Positions 8,913-18,455 of a stretch of DNA of 52,307 bases are shown here, piece by piece (position 1 is the first letter of the stretch; each line of letters begins with the position of its first letter). Under the pieces are notes generated by a model, which saw nothing but the letters and a program-made list of their open reading frames with translations, was not told the origin of the DNA and did no database searches. Source of the DNA: Streptococcus cristatus (GTDB lineage: Bacteria > Bacillota > Bacilli > Lactobacillales > Streptococcaceae); assembly GCF_003943465.1 (NCBI RefSeq), contig NZ_RJPR01000002.1:164755-217061 (forward strand), read 5' to 3'. The translations under genes were made by a program, and so were the position numbers.

Positions 8913-9848
8913 TTACTCCTTATAAGCAAATTTTGTGAGAATGAGCGTCGTGAAAACCAAAGTATGAAAGGCACGATTTTTTCTGTAGCCATACTTTCGA
9001 ATCCGTCGCAGTCGCTCTGCAAAAGGGGCTTCCATGATTGTCACAAAATGTTCAATAATTTCTCTATTTTCAGTTGTCAGAGGCTGGCTGAGAAGGTTGC
9101 GGGCCTGAGTCTGACTGTCTTTTATCAATTTCCAATATTTAACAAATAGACGGCTAGGATGAATCCAGTTCTTCATCCGCTTGCGTAAGGTTCGGGCTCC
9201 TAATACATTATTGGAATGTTGGCGGTAAAGTTCCCCTGGCTGATCTAGATAAACGAGTTGCCCAAAAGCCGAAGCCAACAAGCCCAGATACCAATCGTGC
9301 ATAAGCAATTCATGCTCCTCCTGCCCTGTCCACAAATCAGCCAGAGCGCGGTTGATCATCGAAACGCCACCTGTCACCGTATTTTCTGTCAGTTCCTGAA
9401 TCAATTCTGTATTGGCATGGTCAGACTGCGTTCGAATCATACTTTCGTGAACAACATTTAGCTCCTGATCCACCACTTTTAAATCCATATAAACCAACAA
9501 AGGTACGGAAGCATCATAGTTTTCTGCTGCCGCCAACTGAATCGCCAACTTATCCGGCAACCAGACATCATCCTGATCGCTAAAAAAGTAAACATCCGAA
9601 TCCTGATACTTAAGCAAGCTATGGAAACTCTTAATGACACCCAAATTTTGAACTTCTTCCGGATTGATAAAGAAAATTCGGCTATCTTGACGGCAAAAGT
9701 CCTCAATCATCGCTCGCGTTCCATCACTAGAGCCATCATCTCGAATCAAGAGCTGCCAGTCCTTATAAGTTTGGGCTTGAATACTTTCAATCTGCTCTGC
9801 CAAAAACTGCTCACCATTATAGGTAGACAGAAGAATAGTCACTTTCAT
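8913..9848 (-). CDS. rgpB: Rhamnosyltransferase RgpB (GT2)
   Basis: A 311-residue GT-A fold glycosyltransferase. The N-terminal LLSTYNGEQFLAEQIESIQAQTY, the metal-binding region YFFSDQDDVWLPDK (about 90-104), and the acceptor-side VTGGVSMINRAL are visible. In the streptococcal rhamnan pathway RgpB/GacC adds alpha-1,3-linked rhamnose after the first rhamnose. Its start overlaps the rgpA stop by four bases (ATGA), a sign of coupling. Confidence 0.92.
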   Translation of the reverse strand: MKVTILLSTYNGEQFLAEQIESIQAQTYKDWQLLIRDDGSSDGTRAMIEDFCRQDSRIFFINPEEVQNLGVIKSFHSLLKYQDSDVYFFSDQDDVWLPDKLAIQLAAAENYDASVPLLVYMDLKVVDQELNVVHESMIRTQSDHANTELIQELTENTVTGGVSMINRALADLWTGQEEHELLMHDWYLGLLASAFGQLVYLDQPGELYRQHSNNVLGARTLRKRMKNWIHPSRLFVKYWKLIKDSQTQARNLLSQPLTTENREIIEHFVTIMEAPFAERLRRIRKYGYRKNRAFHTLVFTTLILTKFAYKE

Positions 9849-10993
9849 GATAAAAATAGCTCCTCGTATTCACCTACAATTTTTTCCCAGGTGTAGTTTT
9901 CTTTCATATTTTCTTTGGCCGCCTGACCTAGCTCAGAAAAGTCGCTCTGACCATCCACTCGATCAATCAGCTGAGCCAACTGTCCCTCTTCTTTTTGCCA
10001 ATAAAGAGCGGCTTCTTTGGCTACTTGATGGTTGAAGTCCACGTCCAAAACCAAATTGGCATCAGTCTGAGCCAGAGCTTCCAGAAGTCCAGGATTAGTT
10101 CCACCGACTTCGTGGCCATGCAAGTAGGCAAAAGCTTGATTGCGGATGTATTTGAGCAGTTCCTGATCATAGACTGTCCCGACAAACTTAATCCGAGAGT
10201 CCTTATCAAAACCCGTTTTCTGCTTGAGTTCTTCAAAATAAGGATTTCCCTCATGATTGCATATAATCAGCAAGTCACGTTGGGTCTGGGACCTCATAAA
10301 TTCTTGGATAATGGTTTCATAGTTATTTTCTGGCACAAAACGTCCAACAATCAAATAATATTCCTTTTCTCTGCTCTGCCATTTCTCAAAAAAATCACGC
10401 ACGCAAGCATCCTGAGAGTCAAGAGAAGATAGGTGGAGGTCTGTCCCATAAGCAATGAAAGCCGTCTTAGACCAAGGATAGGACTGTTTTATATAACTTT
10501 CAATGCCTTGGTTGTCCGCAATGACCAGATCAGCATGCTTGGTCATAAGCTTCTCAGAATATTTAAGATAGGATTGAACTGGCTTGGGCCACTTAGCTCG
10601 CTTCCATTCCAGACCATCTGGATTAATAAAGAAAGTCCCGCCTGCTTTATGAATTTTATGTGCAAAAGGTGCCACAAAGGCTCCGATCGTATTACCCAAA
10701 ATATAAAAAATTGGACGCTCAATCTGCTGCTCTTGCACTAGCTTTAAAGAATAATTGATAGCCATCATATCATAGGCGATCACCCGAGCCGGCCCTAATT
10801 TAGGAGCCTTAATGGTGAAGCAATCCACTCCCTTGTAATCAAAATGATGAAAAGCTTCATCATCCGACAAACAAGCTACATGATACTGAATTTGGGAAGA
10901 AACCTTATTTTCTACTATTTTTTCAACAAAAGTTTCAAAGCCGCCATATTTAGCAGGAAGTCCGCGACTCCCGATGATGAAGACATGTCTCAT
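9845..10993 (-). CDS. rgpA: Rhamnosyltransferase RgpA (GT4 with DUF1972 N-domain)
   Basis: A 382-residue GT-B enzyme starting MRHVFIIGSRGLPAKYGGFETFVEK, the hallmark of the RgpA/GacB group, with the C-terminal donor-site region HGHEVGGTNPGLLEALA. In related species it transfers the first rhamnose onto the lipid-linked GlcNAc made by RgpG (not in this window). It heads the core operon, just after a terminator and an extended -10 promoter, with AGAGGA before the ATG. Confidence 0.94.
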   Translation of the reverse strand: MRHVFIIGSRGLPAKYGGFETFVEKIVENKVSSQIQYHVACLSDDEAFHHFDYKGVDCFTIKAPKLGPARVIAYDMMAINYSLKLVQEQQIERPIFYILGNTIGAFVAPFAHKIHKAGGTFFINPDGLEWKRAKWPKPVQSYLKYSEKLMTKHADLVIADNQGIESYIKQSYPWSKTAFIAYGTDLHLSSLDSQDACVRDFFEKWQSREKEYYLIVGRFVPENNYETIIQEFMRSQTQRDLLIICNHEGNPYFEELKQKTGFDKDSRIKFVGTVYDQELLKYIRNQAFAYLHGHEVGGTNPGLLEALAQTDANLVLDVDFNHQVAKEAALYWQKEEGQLAQLIDRVDGQSDFSELGQAAKENMKENYTWEKIVGEYEELFLS

Positions 10994-11028
10994 GCTTTTC
11001 CTCTATTCAAAGATTTACAATCTATTCT

Positions 11029-11037
11029 ATTATATCA
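11029..11037 (-). promoter_or_regulatory. Extended -10 promoter of rgpA core operon
   Basis: TGATATAAT (TG, one base, TATAAT) sits about 35 bases before rgpA. No clear -35 box is seen, as is common for extended -10 promoters. Confidence 0.6.
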
Positions 11038-11061
11038 TTTTCTTGGTGATTTGTGTTGCAA

Positions 11062-11104
11062 AGCAAGAAACAGTAAATGCTATTTCTTTTTACCATTTAC
11101 TGTC
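11062..11104 (-). terminator. Terminator between variable block and rgpA
   Basis: Ten-base stem ACAGTAAATG / CATTTACTGT (11070-11079 with 11094-11103), followed on the minus strand by a T-rich stretch. It separates the variable glycosyltransferase block from the core operon. Confidence 0.65.
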
Positions 11105-11119
11105 TCTTAATAATATTCA

Positions 11120-12355
11120 CTATTTTATAATTCTTCTTATAATTTTTTTAAATAGGTGGGTAATTTTTCTTTCAGATACTTTTTTGAATTCAAATAGACT
11201 ATTAAAATAATACAATAATTTCTTATTTCTCACATTATCCTCTGTTATTGCACTTAACAACTCAGCATAGTTGTTTTCTATTCGATAAACGTTTTGAATC
11301 CTCTCTCTTTGTTTTACAACAAAGTCTTTTTGCTGTGAGAAGTTTTTTATAGAATCTTGCAAAATACTCGTCAACTGTTCAATATTTCCTAATTGGTAAA
11401 TAGTACCGACTTCAAATAAATTGTAGGCTGTCATATATCCTTGATTATCTGATATAATCGTTGGAATCCCATTTAAAATAGCCTCTATGTATACTAAACC
11501 AAAAGTTTCAATTTTAGAAGTAAAAACACAGATATCTTCTGATGTTAACTCTTCCCAAGGATTATCTTTGTGCCCCAAAAAGAAAATATTTGTTAATCGG
11601 TTCTTTTGGATATAATCATCACATTTCTTTTTATAAGTTTCATCCCAACCACCAATAAATACAAGCTCATAATCCGAAGCATTTTCTAAATTTTGATAAG
11701 CTTGAATCAGTTCAATCTGATTTTTATTATCATTTACTCGACCAACAGAAACAAATCTTTTCTTGCTTCCTTGTTTTAGTTTTATTGATACCACTTCATT
11801 ATGTGAAATAAACGATTTAATTTCACGCTGAGGCAAGAGAAAAGATAGCGATTTTTGAAGGTTTCCTGTAACAGTGAATATCTCATCTGCTAAAGAATCT
11901 ATAACACCAATTTTCTCTTTATAATAACCAAATTCTCCCTCAGGAAATTCATGAATCAGCCAGAAATGCGGAATATCCTCACAAGCTGCTGCTACTGCTC
12001 CTTGAAACATATTAACTGTATTTGTAATGACCAAGTCAATATGGCTATCTACCATTAACTTTCTCAGCGCAGCAATATTTTCTTGGTAAGAATTCACCCT
12101 CTCTTCATGAGTTCCAGGAAGACCACCTGGTGCATCCTCCCACCACCATTTAACCGATGGCAGAGCAATGGTTCTAATTCCTTCTTTTGCAAGAGTAGAA
12201 ATATAGTCTTGCTGGACTTGGACATGATAATCTGGTATCGCATTGATAACGTCGTAGCCATCTTGAACCAAATACTTCATCAGATGGAAAATAGAAATCT
12301 CTGCCCCATTATCCAAAGTTCCAGTCGGCGAAATGAATAAAATATTTTTCTTCAT
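11120..12355 (-). CDS. GT4-type glycosyltransferase
   Basis: A 411-residue GT-B glycosyltransferase. The N-terminal domain starts ILFISPTGTLDNGAEISIFHLMKYL, and the donor domain has the E-x7-E motif in KIETFGLVYIEAILNGIPTI (about 285-304). The sugar it transfers cannot be told from sequence. It is the last gene of the variable, AT-rich block and likely adds a side-chain or backbone sugar. Confidence 0.85.
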   Translation of the reverse strand: MKKNILFISPTGTLDNGAEISIFHLMKYLVQDGYDVINAIPDYHVQVQQDYISTLAKEGIRTIALPSVKWWWEDAPGGLPGTHEERVNSYQENIAALRKLMVDSHIDLVITNTVNMFQGAVAAACEDIPHFWLIHEFPEGEFGYYKEKIGVIDSLADEIFTVTGNLQKSLSFLLPQREIKSFISHNEVVSIKLKQGSKKRFVSVGRVNDNKNQIELIQAYQNLENASDYELVFIGGWDETYKKKCDDYIQKNRLTNIFFLGHKDNPWEELTSEDICVFTSKIETFGLVYIEAILNGIPTIISDNQGYMTAYNLFEVGTIYQLGNIEQLTSILQDSIKNFSQQKDFVVKQRERIQNVYRIENNYAELLSAITEDNVRNKKLLYYFNSLFEFKKVSERKITHLFKKIIRRIIK

Positions 12356-12364
12356 AGCTTATCC

Positions 12365-13648
12365 TTACCAATTCCAATAGAATGGAATCATTAAATAGAT
12401 TGAAATTAAAAAGTTAGCTGACAAAGTGCCTATAAGCAAGTTTTTAACTGTCCGCTCCTGAATCTCTAGCTTGCCCATATTCGCAAGAAGGGGTAAGAAG
12501 AGAATTAGGAAAGGCGTAAAATAACGGCCCTGAGTTCCAACGGATATCTGAGCACCTTTTCCTAAAACAATCGGAGTCCACTCTAGATACATGATGGTGA
12601 CAACAGCAATGACCTGCAAAAGGAAAAGATAAGCGGAGACAGTTGCATAGGACTTCGTCATAAAATCTTTCTTGGACTGCAAGAAAATGATAGTCAGTAC
12701 CGCTACATCAAGAAAGATTAGCCACAGGGGCAACTGAAGGGTGAAATTACCCAAAAATCCAAAGAGACCAATGGTCAATATGGTATTGAGGTCACCGTTC
12801 ATGCGCTGTTTAAACAAAGTGTTGAGCAGAACCCTACTGTAGTGGAAAATCCCTCCTTGATGACGAAAAAGCAAATGCAAGGCTAAGAAAACAGCAACAA
12901 AAGCCAAACTGTAAAAAACATAGCGATGACGACCGATAAATGCCTTGATCGCCAGAAAAGGCTTGTTCAAAACAGCTAAGAATCCTTCAATTTCAAAATC
13001 AATGAAAGGCAACAAGCCTAGCAATAAGACATTGTTCAGTTTGGTTGCAAAGAGTCCAACGGATATGACCAAAAGCTGGATAAAATTCTTATTGGTAAAT
13101 TTCTTGCTGGAAGCAATATTAGTGAAAAAACCAATGACTAGCATAAGCTCCAAGTAGTTCATTACATCGTAGGAGAGAGAAGCTGCCTGCTGAACCATAA
13201 TCGGCAGAAGTGAAATGAAAAAGAGAGCCTTCTTGCCATACTTAAAATACTTAATCAGAAAGTAAACACCCAAAATATAGGCTAGGCCGTTAAAAAATCT
13301 CCCCATCATGATAATAACTCCCACCGATGGGTAGATAAACGATCCCAAGGTCATGCCAATTAGCTGCGGTAAAAAGGAAAGAGTCTTGAGATTAATCCCC
13401 AAAGTAGACTCTTCCTGAGATAAATCCAATTTTTCCGTAAAAAGCTTCTTGTACTCTTTGGGAGAAACATGCGGTTCCGAAGAGATATTTTCCATCCACT
13501 TGTAGGTTTTCTCTGTCGGTTTATGGAAAATCTCCCAAGTCATGCGGGCGTGATTCGTTTCATCCGGAACACGGTTGATCGGTTGAACCACCATAAATGC
13601 CATGACAAAGACCGTCGCCAAGACCAAAAAGATATTTTCTATTTTCAT
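12365..13648 (-). CDS. Multi-membrane DUF2142-type protein (possible GT-C enzyme)
   Basis: A 427-residue protein with about ten membrane segments. The early loop PINRVPDETNHARMTWEIF is typical of the DUF2142 family, in which an acidic pair just outside the first helix resembles GT-C transferases that use polyprenyl-phosphate sugars. I start it at the ATG at 13648, preceded by AGAAG and four bases after the upstream stop. An ATG 24 bases further upstream would overlap the preceding gene by 20 bases. In this locus it could be the enzyme that attaches a side-chain sugar on the outside of the membrane. Confidence 0.75.
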   Translation of the reverse strand: MKIENIFLVLATVFVMAFMVVQPINRVPDETNHARMTWEIFHKPTEKTYKWMENISSEPHVSPKEYKKLFTEKLDLSQEESTLGINLKTLSFLPQLIGMTLGSFIYPSVGVIIMMGRFFNGLAYILGVYFLIKYFKYGKKALFFISLLPIMVQQAASLSYDVMNYLELMLVIGFFTNIASSKKFTNKNFIQLLVISVGLFATKLNNVLLLGLLPFIDFEIEGFLAVLNKPFLAIKAFIGRHRYVFYSLAFVAVFLALHLLFRHQGGIFHYSRVLLNTLFKQRMNGDLNTILTIGLFGFLGNFTLQLPLWLIFLDVAVLTIIFLQSKKDFMTKSYATVSAYLFLLQVIAVVTIMYLEWTPIVLGKGAQISVGTQGRYFTPFLILFLPLLANMGKLEIQERTVKNLLIGTLSANFLISIYLMIPFYWNW

Positions 13649-13652
13649 CGTC

Positions 13653-16586
13653 TTACTTCTTTTCAAAATCATTCACCATTTCATCTTTACTATCTAAACT
13701 GCAGTTTTCAAGAACAAAATCATAGGCATTTTCTGCTAATTCCTGACGTAGGTCAGACGAAAGAATCAAACTCTCTAACTTTTCTTTCCACTCCCCGTCT
13801 TTAGCCAAAAGTCCAGTCTCTCCATCTTTTACCATATCAGAGAAGGCTCCAATGTGACTAGCAACTGTAGGAACTTTTACTAAGGCAGCCTCCATCCATT
13901 TGATTTCAGACTTGGCCCGATTAAAGACCGAATCAACCAGCGGCGCTAAATTGATATCTACCCTACTAATCAGCTGAGGTAAATCCTTCCAGTCAACATA
14001 GTCATGTACAACGATCTGCTGTTGATACGGCTTCATATCCTCTGGAATATCCAGATGTCCGACGATATGAAGCTCCACATTCTTGTAGACTTCAAGCAAG
14101 GATTGGATGGCTGGTTTTATCAATTCAAAATTTTCATTGTGGCTGATTGAACCTGAAAAATAGCCAATCTTAACTTTTGAATCCTGCTGACTATAATCTT
14201 TGATAAAGTGAGAACTGATTTCAATCAAGTCACTGGAAGCTCGATTTCTGTTCAGCAACACCTTATCTTTATATTTGAGCAGCTCTTCTTTCAGTTGGAC
14301 AGTCGAAGTAATCGCTCCATCACAGGCAGCTAGCATCTTGCCATAATTTTTGACACCAGCATCATAGTTGCCCTTGTCCTTTTCTGACAAGCCTTGAGTA
14401 TAACTCAGCTGATCCGTATAAAGGGTATCAAAGACCAAATCATCAATATCAAAATAAACTGGTTTTTTATCTCTTTTAGCTGTATCGCACAAGAATTGGA
14501 GTTGATAAGACCATGGAGCACGATAGATGATAATATGACTTGCATATCGAGCCTGAGAAATCTCAAATTCTGATACATTTACCACTTTGACCATGAAGCC
14601 GTTTTTTCGCAACTGTTCTGCTTTGTTCAGCACTCGGTAACGTGTACATTGCGGAATGATGTTTTCAACCCCATCTATAATCAAGATATACTGTTCTCTG
14701 GAGACTGATTTGAATTTTTGTACAATGTTTTCCAATATTTCAACTGGATAATCTGTTTCCATTTGTACATAATTGAGCAAATCAGGTATTTCTGTTCGTC
14801 TTTCCAGTCCCTGCCAACGAAATTGTTGCGCATTATAATTTTGTAATGAGGTGTATTTAACCAAAGGACTACCAGCCCTAAGCATTCTCAAAGGATGAAT
14901 ATACATAGCACTGTCTTTGTTTTCAGACACCAAAGCATCATATCGATAACCTAAATCTGCAAAATACTTAGTAAAAGTTGTTTCGTGTTTCCCAATAGCC
15001 TTATCGCGTGAATCCGTATCGGTTAGGTTATTCCAATAGTCGAAAAACTCCTCTGATCGAAGCAATAAAGGCTCAATGACAAGAAAATAGGATTGCAGAT
15101 GTTCTGGAATATAGCCATATTGATTGAAATTCGTGGCATCTTCTTGTACTTCACCAAAGGAAATTCCCCAGAAATCAAGATTTCTATCCGCCATTGTTTG
15201 GAAGACCTCATTCAAATCTCTCATTGGACCAATATTCGTATCATTGACTAACAGAAGCTGAGAAGACGTTTGCAACTTTTCCTTACCAATAGTTAAAATA
15301 CCTTCCCTAAAAGCCGCAGCATCGTAACCTGTATTATCCCTTACCAAAACTTGGCCATATTGTTCCAAAGTAGATAAATCTTCTGATTTCAATCCTCCAT
15401 TTACCACAATCAACGTTTCATCTACCAAAGCAGCTAATTTCTCTAAAAATAGAACCTTGTAGCGCTGAAGATTCTCTTCTGCCTCAAAAATGACATAGAT
15501 TAGGCACTTTTTGCCGCTCACATGTTGAAGCTGCTTTCGCTGAGAATTCCGTAAAACTCGATAATAATAGTTTTTGGGCGATTTGATATTTCTTTTTATG
15601 GTAATGCACTGACGCTTCATTTGAGATAGGACAGTTCGGATATTCCGCGGATTTTTGACAATCTGCCCTACTTGCTTAATTGGAGTGACGATAGCATTCC
15701 CAACACGATAAGAGAGTGAGTTACGTAATTCATCAATGTCATCCTGATATTGATAAATTAATTCACTATCACGTTCCCAGCCTTTCTTTAGCTCATGGAT
15801 ATAATCGGATACCTGATTCATATGCTGAATTAAATCATTCAGTCTGCCATCTAAAGTATAAATATTTGTAGACAAAGCTTGATAAATCTCATCTGGCAAC
15901 TGTTTCACATACTTACGCAGGATTTTTAGATAGATTTCGTAATGATATCGAGTAGAATCACGTTTAGAGATTGACTCTTTGTCAAAGACCCGGTAATTCA
16001 GCTTCGTTTTTGTATCATAAACAGGTTTCGCACCTTGATTAATAATTAAGCTTAAAAGAAAATCATAGTCTTCCAATTTTTCACGATTCAGCGCTTCATC
16101 ATAATAAATACCATCAGCAATTGAGCGACGAATGAGGGAACAGTTGGAAATAAAATTCTCCGTTAAGAAAGCTACCTTGTCAAAGGGCCGCGATTTAAGG
16201 TAAATTTCTTTTTTATCGGGATCATACAGATCCCCATAGACAATATCTGCCTCCTCTTGCAGCATGGTTGTATAGAAGCTCTCAATATAGTCCAAATCCA
16301 GAAAATCGTCACTATCCACAAAAATAAAATAAGTGCCTTGAATTTGCCGCAAAGCCTTGTTTCTTGTCTTGACGACCCCCATATTCCCATGGCTTTCAAA
16401 CCGCGTCGGAAAAGGGGAATCTACCAAAGTTTCTTGGATAATCTGGGCGGACTTGTCTGTGGACCCATCATCCAATACCAACAACTCAATATTTTTATAT
16501 GTTTGTTCAAAAATACTGCGCAAACACTGTTCAATGTAGTCTTGATGGTTGTAACAAGTTACAACAACAGATATTAAATCTTTCAT
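13653..16586 (-). CDS. Three-part glycosyltransferase: GT2 + RgpF-like + GT4-like
   Basis: A 977-residue fusion. Residues 1-230 are a GT2 domain (VVVTCYNHQDYIEQCLRS, DDGSTDKSAQ, FIFVDSDDFLDLDYIE). Residues 360-620 are an RgpF-like domain (RDNTGYDAAAFREGI, LLVNDTNIGPMRDLNEVF, LDFWGISFGE, EHLQSYFLVI). Residues 640-977 are a GT-B/GT4-like domain (YFDIDDLVFDT, KIGYFSGSISHNENFEL, KWMEAALVKVPTVAS). Several sugars may be added in sequence by one polypeptide. Related multi-domain enzymes occur in streptococcal wall-polysaccharide loci. The linkage is unknown. It sits in the middle of the variable block and has no membrane segment, so it should act at the cytoplasmic face. Confidence 0.88.
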   Translation of the reverse strand: MKDLISVVVTCYNHQDYIEQCLRSIFEQTYKNIELLVLDDGSTDKSAQIIQETLVDSPFPTRFESHGNMGVVKTRNKALRQIQGTYFIFVDSDDFLDLDYIESFYTTMLQEEADIVYGDLYDPDKKEIYLKSRPFDKVAFLTENFISNCSLIRRSIADGIYYDEALNREKLEDYDFLLSLIINQGAKPVYDTKTKLNYRVFDKESISKRDSTRYHYEIYLKILRKYVKQLPDEIYQALSTNIYTLDGRLNDLIQHMNQVSDYIHELKKGWERDSELIYQYQDDIDELRNSLSYRVGNAIVTPIKQVGQIVKNPRNIRTVLSQMKRQCITIKRNIKSPKNYYYRVLRNSQRKQLQHVSGKKCLIYVIFEAEENLQRYKVLFLEKLAALVDETLIVVNGGLKSEDLSTLEQYGQVLVRDNTGYDAAAFREGILTIGKEKLQTSSQLLLVNDTNIGPMRDLNEVFQTMADRNLDFWGISFGEVQEDATNFNQYGYIPEHLQSYFLVIEPLLLRSEEFFDYWNNLTDTDSRDKAIGKHETTFTKYFADLGYRYDALVSENKDSAMYIHPLRMLRAGSPLVKYTSLQNYNAQQFRWQGLERRTEIPDLLNYVQMETDYPVEILENIVQKFKSVSREQYILIIDGVENIIPQCTRYRVLNKAEQLRKNGFMVKVVNVSEFEISQARYASHIIIYRAPWSYQLQFLCDTAKRDKKPVYFDIDDLVFDTLYTDQLSYTQGLSEKDKGNYDAGVKNYGKMLAACDGAITSTVQLKEELLKYKDKVLLNRNRASSDLIEISSHFIKDYSQQDSKVKIGYFSGSISHNENFELIKPAIQSLLEVYKNVELHIVGHLDIPEDMKPYQQQIVVHDYVDWKDLPQLISRVDINLAPLVDSVFNRAKSEIKWMEAALVKVPTVASHIGAFSDMVKDGETGLLAKDGEWKEKLESLILSSDLRQELAENAYDFVLENCSLDSKDEMVNDFEKK

Positions 16587-16610
16587 ATAACTTCCTTGTA
16601 AATAACTATA

Positions 16611-17399
16611 TTAATTTGAGTTGGCATCTTGACTCTTCATATATGCTTTATTTATCAGATTAGCCACCCACTTAGGCCAGAAAAGCTGATACATGAACAA
16701 GTCCTCTTTGGTTCGAGTATTATCTGAAATGGTCTTGGTTGTTTCAGACTCTCCATGAATCCGGTGGCACATGAGTTTCTCAGAAATATAAGCAAAGCGA
16801 CCCTTATAAGCGCTAATCTTGTACCAAGCGTACCAATCCAGACTCACGCGCATTTCCTCATCAAATCGAAAATCCCTTAATGCCTCTAAATTGTATGTCA
16901 CCGCTGGACAGGAAATGGGATTGCCAAAAGCTAGAACCCGATTTCTCCAAAAACGACTGGCCGGCATCAGATTCAAGGTTTTAAGCATGAGAGTCTTGAT
17001 TTTCAGATTAGTATTAGCTGGAATCTTGACTCCATTTTTCTCTTCAAAATAGTCTGTATAGGCAATGAGAATGTCTTTAGACTGCTCTATTTTTTGCATC
17101 ACTGCTTCTAGATAAGTTGGCTCATAGTAGTCATCCTGATGAGCAATGGTAGCATAGGAAGTCTCAACAAAGGAAAGGGCATTGTTCCAGTCCTTGCCGA
17201 TACCTCCTCCTTCTTTCGTATAAAAAGGAATTTCATACTTCTGGCACAGCTGCTTTATTGAATCCAGCGGTGTTGAACTATAGCAAATAATCTTCGATGG
17301 CAAGATTTGATCTTGCAGAGACAGGATGCAAGCTTCTAAGAATTCACTTTCGCCATAGGCACAAATCACCCAGGTATGGTTATTTTTCATCTTTTTCAC
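16611..17399 (-). CDS. GT2 glycosyltransferase
   Basis: A 262-residue GT-A enzyme with VICAYGESEFLEACILSL, GIGKDWNNAL and the metal site IAHQDDYYEPTY (about 85-96), followed by the acceptor region ISCPAVTYNLEAL. The C-terminus is short with no membrane anchor. Its start overlaps the DUF2304 gene by 20 bases. A methionine three codons in (MKNNHTW) is an alternative start. Sugar specificity is unknown. Confidence 0.85.
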   Translation of the reverse strand: MKKMKNNHTWVICAYGESEFLEACILSLQDQILPSKIICYSSTPLDSIKQLCQKYEIPFYTKEGGGIGKDWNNALSFVETSYATIAHQDDYYEPTYLEAVMQKIEQSKDILIAYTDYFEEKNGVKIPANTNLKIKTLMLKTLNLMPASRFWRNRVLAFGNPISCPAVTYNLEALRDFRFDEEMRVSLDWYAWYKISAYKGRFAYISEKLMCHRIHGESETTKTISDNTRTKEDLFMYQLFWPKWVANLINKAYMKSQDANSN

Positions 17400-17739
17400 T
17401 CTCTAACTTAGACATTTTTTGCTTCATAATGGACAGTTCTTGCACCAACTGCTTGATTTGCTCCTTTTGCTTGGAAATGGAAATAGTGTGTAAAAAAACA
17501 ATAACCAGCAGGAAAAAGATAGCCAAAGACATCACAAAGTTTGATGTCAGCTCAAAGCCCAACAATTTGGCAATCGAAACTGGAATCCAATCAAATACAG
17601 AAATAACAATCAGCACGAAGCCAATAATAATCCACATAAAGGCTTGCTCAAACAAAATATTGTTTTGATTGATATTCCGAAAGACAAAATACAGAAATAA
17701 AACTGAAGCCACTAGCATAACAATAGACAAAATGGACAT
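17380..17739 (-). CDS. DUF2304 small membrane protein (GacJ-like partner)
   Basis: A 119-residue protein with three hydrophobic segments (about 2-20, 34-52, 68-88) and a charged coiled-coil tail (KEQIKQLVQELSIMKQKMSKLE). DUF2304 proteins such as GacJ sit beside a polyprenyl-phosphate sugar synthase and raise its activity. Here it directly follows such a synthase, sharing one base with its stop codon, which supports a two-subunit enzyme. Confidence 0.82.
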   Translation of the reverse strand: MSILSIVMLVASVLFLYFVFRNINQNNILFEQAFMWIIIGFVLIVISVFDWIPVSIAKLLGFELTSNFVMSLAIFFLLVIVFLHTISISKQKEQIKQLVQELSIMKQKMSKLESEKDEK

Positions 17740-18455
17740 TATTCACTCTCTTTCATAAAAGCAGCAATCAAGATCGAAGAGCAAACTTCAATCATATAAC
17801 GAATGGACTTAATCGGAGTAATCGAAGAGACTCCTCCTGCACGTTCAAACATATTGGCAGGTGCTTCTACCACTTTAAATTTCCGCTTCAAGATATGGAC
17901 GATTGATTCTGGCTCAGGATATTTTATAGGATAACGCGCAGCGAATTGTCGAATGATGTCTCGATTGGCCAAACGATAGCCTGACGTGGTATCCAGAATC
18001 CTTTTGCCTGTTGTTAATTTAATAAAAGCTGAAATAATGGTAATGCCAAATCGCCGCATAAAAGTCGTCTGAAATTCTGAAGCCTTGTCACCGATAAAAC
18101 GAGAACCAACAACCAAATCCGCCTGCTGACGACGAATAGGATCCAGCAAAGCATCCAGTGACTCAATATCATGCTGACCATCTCCATCAAACTGTACGGC
18201 CACATCATAATTCTTCTCAAGAGCATACTTATAGCCCGTCTGAACAGCTCCGCCAATCCCTAAATTCATAACCAAATGAATAGCATTCAGATCATGGCTG
18301 TCCAAAATCTCCTTGGTTCTATCAACTGACCCATCATTGATAACTACGTAGTCTAAGTCAAAATCAACTTTCTTCCGATATTCTACAATGCTCATAACCG
18401 TATTTAAAATACTTTCTTCCTCATTATAAGCAGGAATTATCATTAAAACTTTCAA
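17739..18455 (-). CDS. Polyprenyl-phosphate sugar synthase (DPM1/GacI-like GT2)
   Basis: A 238-residue GT2 enzyme with MIIPAYNEEESI, VINDGSVDRT, VQFDGDGQHD (metal site) and the DPM-type DTTSGYRLANRD. It lacks the C-terminal double helix of GtrB enzymes. The DUF2304 neighbour would supply membrane contact, as in the GacI-GacJ pair that makes undecaprenyl-phosphate GlcNAc. The sugar here is not determined. It overlaps the upstream gene by four bases. Confidence 0.85.
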   Translation of the reverse strand: MKVLMIIPAYNEEESILNTVMSIVEYRKKVDFDLDYVVINDGSVDRTKEILDSHDLNAIHLVMNLGIGGAVQTGYKYALEKNYDVAVQFDGDGQHDIESLDALLDPIRRQQADLVVGSRFIGDKASEFQTTFMRRFGITIISAFIKLTTGKRILDTTSGYRLANRDIIRQFAARYPIKYPEPESIVHILKRKFKVVEAPANMFERAGGVSSITPIKSIRYMIEVCSSILIAAFMKESE

